Assembly: GCA_964542055.1 (NCBI GenBank)
Contig: CAZITB010000068.1
Span: 1 to 15,551, forward strand
Length of the DNA: 15,551 nucleotides
Direction of reading: 5' to 3'
From: CAZITB01 sp964542055
Lineage (GTDB): Bacteria; Planctomycetota; Phycisphaerae; Sedimentisphaerales; CAMDDF01
The notes under the pieces are model-generated. The model saw only the letters and a program-made list of their open reading frames with translations. It ran no database searches and was not told where the DNA came from. Position 1 is the stretch's first letter. Each line of letters begins with the position of its first letter. Of the stretch, positions 13,812 through 15,551 are shown piece after piece. The translations under genes and the position numbers were made by a program.

Positions 13812-14974
13812 GCATCTATGCGGCGGTGGTTACATCCAAAGCCAAAGCGGCGATTGCTTCGATAGAACTGGTAGGAGACGGTGCAAAAAGCATAATCGAC
13901 TCTGTTTTCAAACCCTCCGGCAGCAAAAAACTAAAGCCTCACAGCTATTCGCACGGCCTTATAATCAGAGAAGATTTGATCCTCGACGATGTCCTTGTTG
14001 GCTGCACCAGCGAAGAAAATTACACAATACACTGCCACGGTAATCCTTTGATATTGAAGGAGATTTTAAATTACCTCCATGACCACAATGTTGAAATTGT
14101 CGATGGCCAACAGCTTACAGTAGAAAAGGCCAGGAGAATCCTCCAAAATGACGCCATAACCATCGAAGCAATGGCATATCACCCAAAAGCCAGAAATTTC
14201 TCCGGCGTAAAAATTATTATGCATCAGCCGAAATCCGGTTTAAAAAAATGGGCCGCCCAGGCACTAACCAGCCTTAACAAAATATCAATCACCAGGCTTC
14301 GACAGGATTCAATTACGATCCTCGAAAACACCAAAATTGCCAAAATGCACATCAACGGTTTCCGAGTAGTTATCACCGGCCCGCCAAACAGCGGTAAAAG
14401 CACATTAATAAACGCAATAGCAGGGCGGACAAAAGCGATCGTCAGCCAGCAAGAGGGCACTACCCGCGACTGGGTATCTATAAAATGCCGGATAAAAAAT
14501 TTCCATGCCGAATTTATCGACACCGCCGGCCTTGACCCGTATCTTGCAGCCGGAGGCCACATCGACAAACAATCCCAGGAAATCGCAAAACAAATGCTTG
14601 AAAGTGCCGATCTGATCTTGCTGTTGCTCGACGGAACTCAAAGCCCCGAACAATGGTTTCAGCACCAGGCCCTATGGCAAAGCATTATCACAAACAAAAC
14701 CCCCGTTCTTTCTGTTCTCAATAAATCCGATATTTCCAAAACCCACACCGGCGGCTTATGGATATCTGCTAAAAACAACCAGGGTATAGAAAACATCATT
14801 GAAAAAATTATCCAAACTCTTAAACTTCACGATATCGAAATGACAAAACCTGCTTGCTTTACAAGCCGGCAGGAAAACATTATAAATAATCTATCAAAAG
14901 AAAGATCGAAACAAAACGCCAAAACAATGTTAACCGAATTACTTTTTAAGCTTGAACCGGAAAATGAGCAATAA
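13808..14974 (+). CDS. Divergent MnmE/TrmE-like GTPase lacking the C-terminal catalytic motif
   Basis: From GTG 13808 (SD GAGGAG at 13797-13802) this gives 388 residues, versus about 450 for MnmE. An ATG-only reading would start at 13724 inside coaX, which is unlikely. MnmE with MnmG modifies U34 of some tRNAs. The N-domain is MnmE-like but eroded (IYAAVVTSKAKAAIASIEL, then NYTIHCHGNP at 71-80 where MnmE has YTGED...CHGG). The G domain is intact: G1 GPPNSGKS (191-198), G2 TTRD (218-221), G3 DTAG (238-241), G4 NKSD (305-308) and probable G5 SAK (320-322). The protein ends KLEPENEQ, with no CxGK at its C-terminus, where MnmE carries its catalytic cysteine. It may be a degenerate or repurposed MnmE. 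It overlaps coaX by 4 and mutS by 11 bases. Confidence 0.85.
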   Translation: MSIYAAVVTSKAKAAIASIELVGDGAKSIIDSVFKPSGSKKLKPHSYSHGLIIREDLILDDVLVGCTSEENYTIHCHGNPLILKEILNYLHDHNVEIVDGQQLTVEKARRILQNDAITIEAMAYHPKARNFSGVKIIMHQPKSGLKKWAAQALTSLNKISITRLRQDSITILENTKIAKMHINGFRVVITGPPNSGKSTLINAIAGRTKAIVSQQEGTTRDWVSIKCRIKNFHAEFIDTAGLDPYLAAGGHIDKQSQEIAKQMLESADLILLLLDGTQSPEQWFQHQALWQSIITNKTPVLSVLNKSDISKTHTGGLWISAKNNQGIENIIEKIIQTLKLHDIEMTKPACFTSRQENIINNLSKERSKQNAKTMLTELLFKLEPENEQ

Positions 14975-15551
14975 AGAAAAACTTACACCCGCGATGAAAC
15001 AATTTCATCATTTCAAACAGAAGCATTCCGATGCGGTGCTGTTTTTCCGCATGGGCGATTTCTACGAAACCTTCTATGAAGATGCTCAAATCTGCTCATC
15101 CGTTTTAGGCCTGACCCTTACCAGCCGTTCCAAAGCCGATAATCCCATCCCCCTCGCCGGTGTACCGTTCCACGCCGTTGACGGGTACATTAAGAAAATG
15201 ATCGACGCAGGCTACAAAGTCGCCGTCTGCGAACAGGTTGAAGACCCAAAGACCGCCAAAGGCGTCGTCAAACGCGATGTTGTGCGTGTAATCACTCCCG
15301 GAACATTGACCGACGAAATGCTCCTTGACGACCGAGATGACAATTTTCTTTGCTCGTTTTCACTTGGCAATAAATCGGCCGCGATAAGCTGGGTCGATAT
15401 TTCAACAGGCCATTTTTTCATTCAGCACGTAAACGAAAATAATCTGCTCGATGAAATCCTGCGTTTGAGTCCGAAGGAATGCCTGGTCCCGCAAACCCGC
15501 GGCGAACTTTTCGCCGACGAATTAAAAAAAATCATTGCAGAGCTAAAACAG
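14964..15551 (+). CDS. mutS: DNA mismatch repair protein MutS, N-terminal part
   Basis: Open from ATG 14964 to the window end without a stop, 196 residues; full MutS is about 850-900. MutS recognises mismatches and small loops and recruits MutL. The N-terminal mismatch-binding domain is present: LTPAMKQFHHFKQKHSDAVLFFRMGDFYETF, given here as residues 7-19 and 20-37, includes the Phe-x-Glu wedge F33-Y-E35. It is followed by LAGVPFHAVDGYIKKMIDAG and VAVCEQVEDP, and the connector domain begins with RVITPGTLTDE. The start overlaps the last 11 bases of the MnmE-like gene, with GGAAAA just upstream as a weak SD. A MutS1-type protein is indicated by the FxE motif; the ATPase domain lies outside the window. 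Confidence 0.95.
   Translation, partial: MSNKEKLTPAMKQFHHFKQKHSDAVLFFRMGDFYETFYEDAQICSSVLGLTLTSRSKADNPIPLAGVPFHAVDGYIKKMIDAGYKVAVCEQVEDPKTAKGVVKRDVVRVITPGTLTDEMLLDDRDDNFLCSFSLGNKSAAISWVDISTGHFFIQHVNENNLLDEILRLSPKECLVPQTRGELFADELKKIIAELKQ

Overview
This 15.5 kb window is ordinary bacterial chromosome with dense, mostly housekeeping gene content. Eleven complete protein genes and two genes cut by the window edges are supported. The genes use the standard bacterial code, mostly with recognisable Shine-Dalgarno (SD) sites, and include GTG and TTG starts. Composition is moderate (hand-counted lines mostly about 40-48% GC, lower in one cassette). No rRNA, tRNA, transposase or CRISPR array was found. 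MurG, CoaX, ThyX, MutS, YifB/ComM and a long PAS/coiled-coil protein fit a free-living, peptidoglycan-making bacterium. A Planctomycetota (Phycisphaerae-like) source is my best guess, but this is an impression from protein style and not a demonstrated assignment.

Layout. (1) 1-3081, + strand: the end of a murG-like glycosyltransferase, then 6 bases later a PAS / long coiled-coil / PAS protein with no recognisable output domain, closed by an intrinsic terminator at 3103-3128. (2) 3169-4512, + strand: a MATE-family exporter. (3) 4571-7512, + strand: a promoter followed by a tightly packed one-carbon cassette. It holds a homocysteine methyltransferase/methylene-THF reductase fusion, a small two-helix membrane protein with a CxxC...CxxC ribbon, and ThyX. 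It is visibly more A/T-rich at third codon positions than the coaX/mnmE end of the window. (4) 7533-11233, - strand: ribH, nusB and a ParA-type ATPase form an apparent operon read leftward; after a 252-base gap comes yifB/comM. That gap holds, on the + strand, a possible small RNA gene (promoter-like boxes and a strong hairpin with T7). (5) 11234-11532: A/T-rich divergent intergenic region. (6) 11533-15551, + strand: a cysteine-rich TPR protein, then coaX, a divergent MnmE-like GTPase and mutS. The last three overlap end to start.

How the genes work together. MetF/homocysteine methyltransferase and ThyX both consume 5,10-methylene-THF, so the cassette sits at the branch between methionine and dTMP synthesis. 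RibH makes the lumazine precursor of FMN/FAD, the cofactors that ThyX and MTHFR need, although the shared window may be coincidental. CoaX, MnmE-like and MutS are joined by overlapping reading frames more than by a shared pathway. No clearly new multi-gene system is visible. The best leads are the candidate small RNA at 9240-9305, the uncharacterised membrane/zinc-ribbon protein between metF and thyX, and the MnmE-like GTPase that lacks the C-terminal catalytic cysteine motif.
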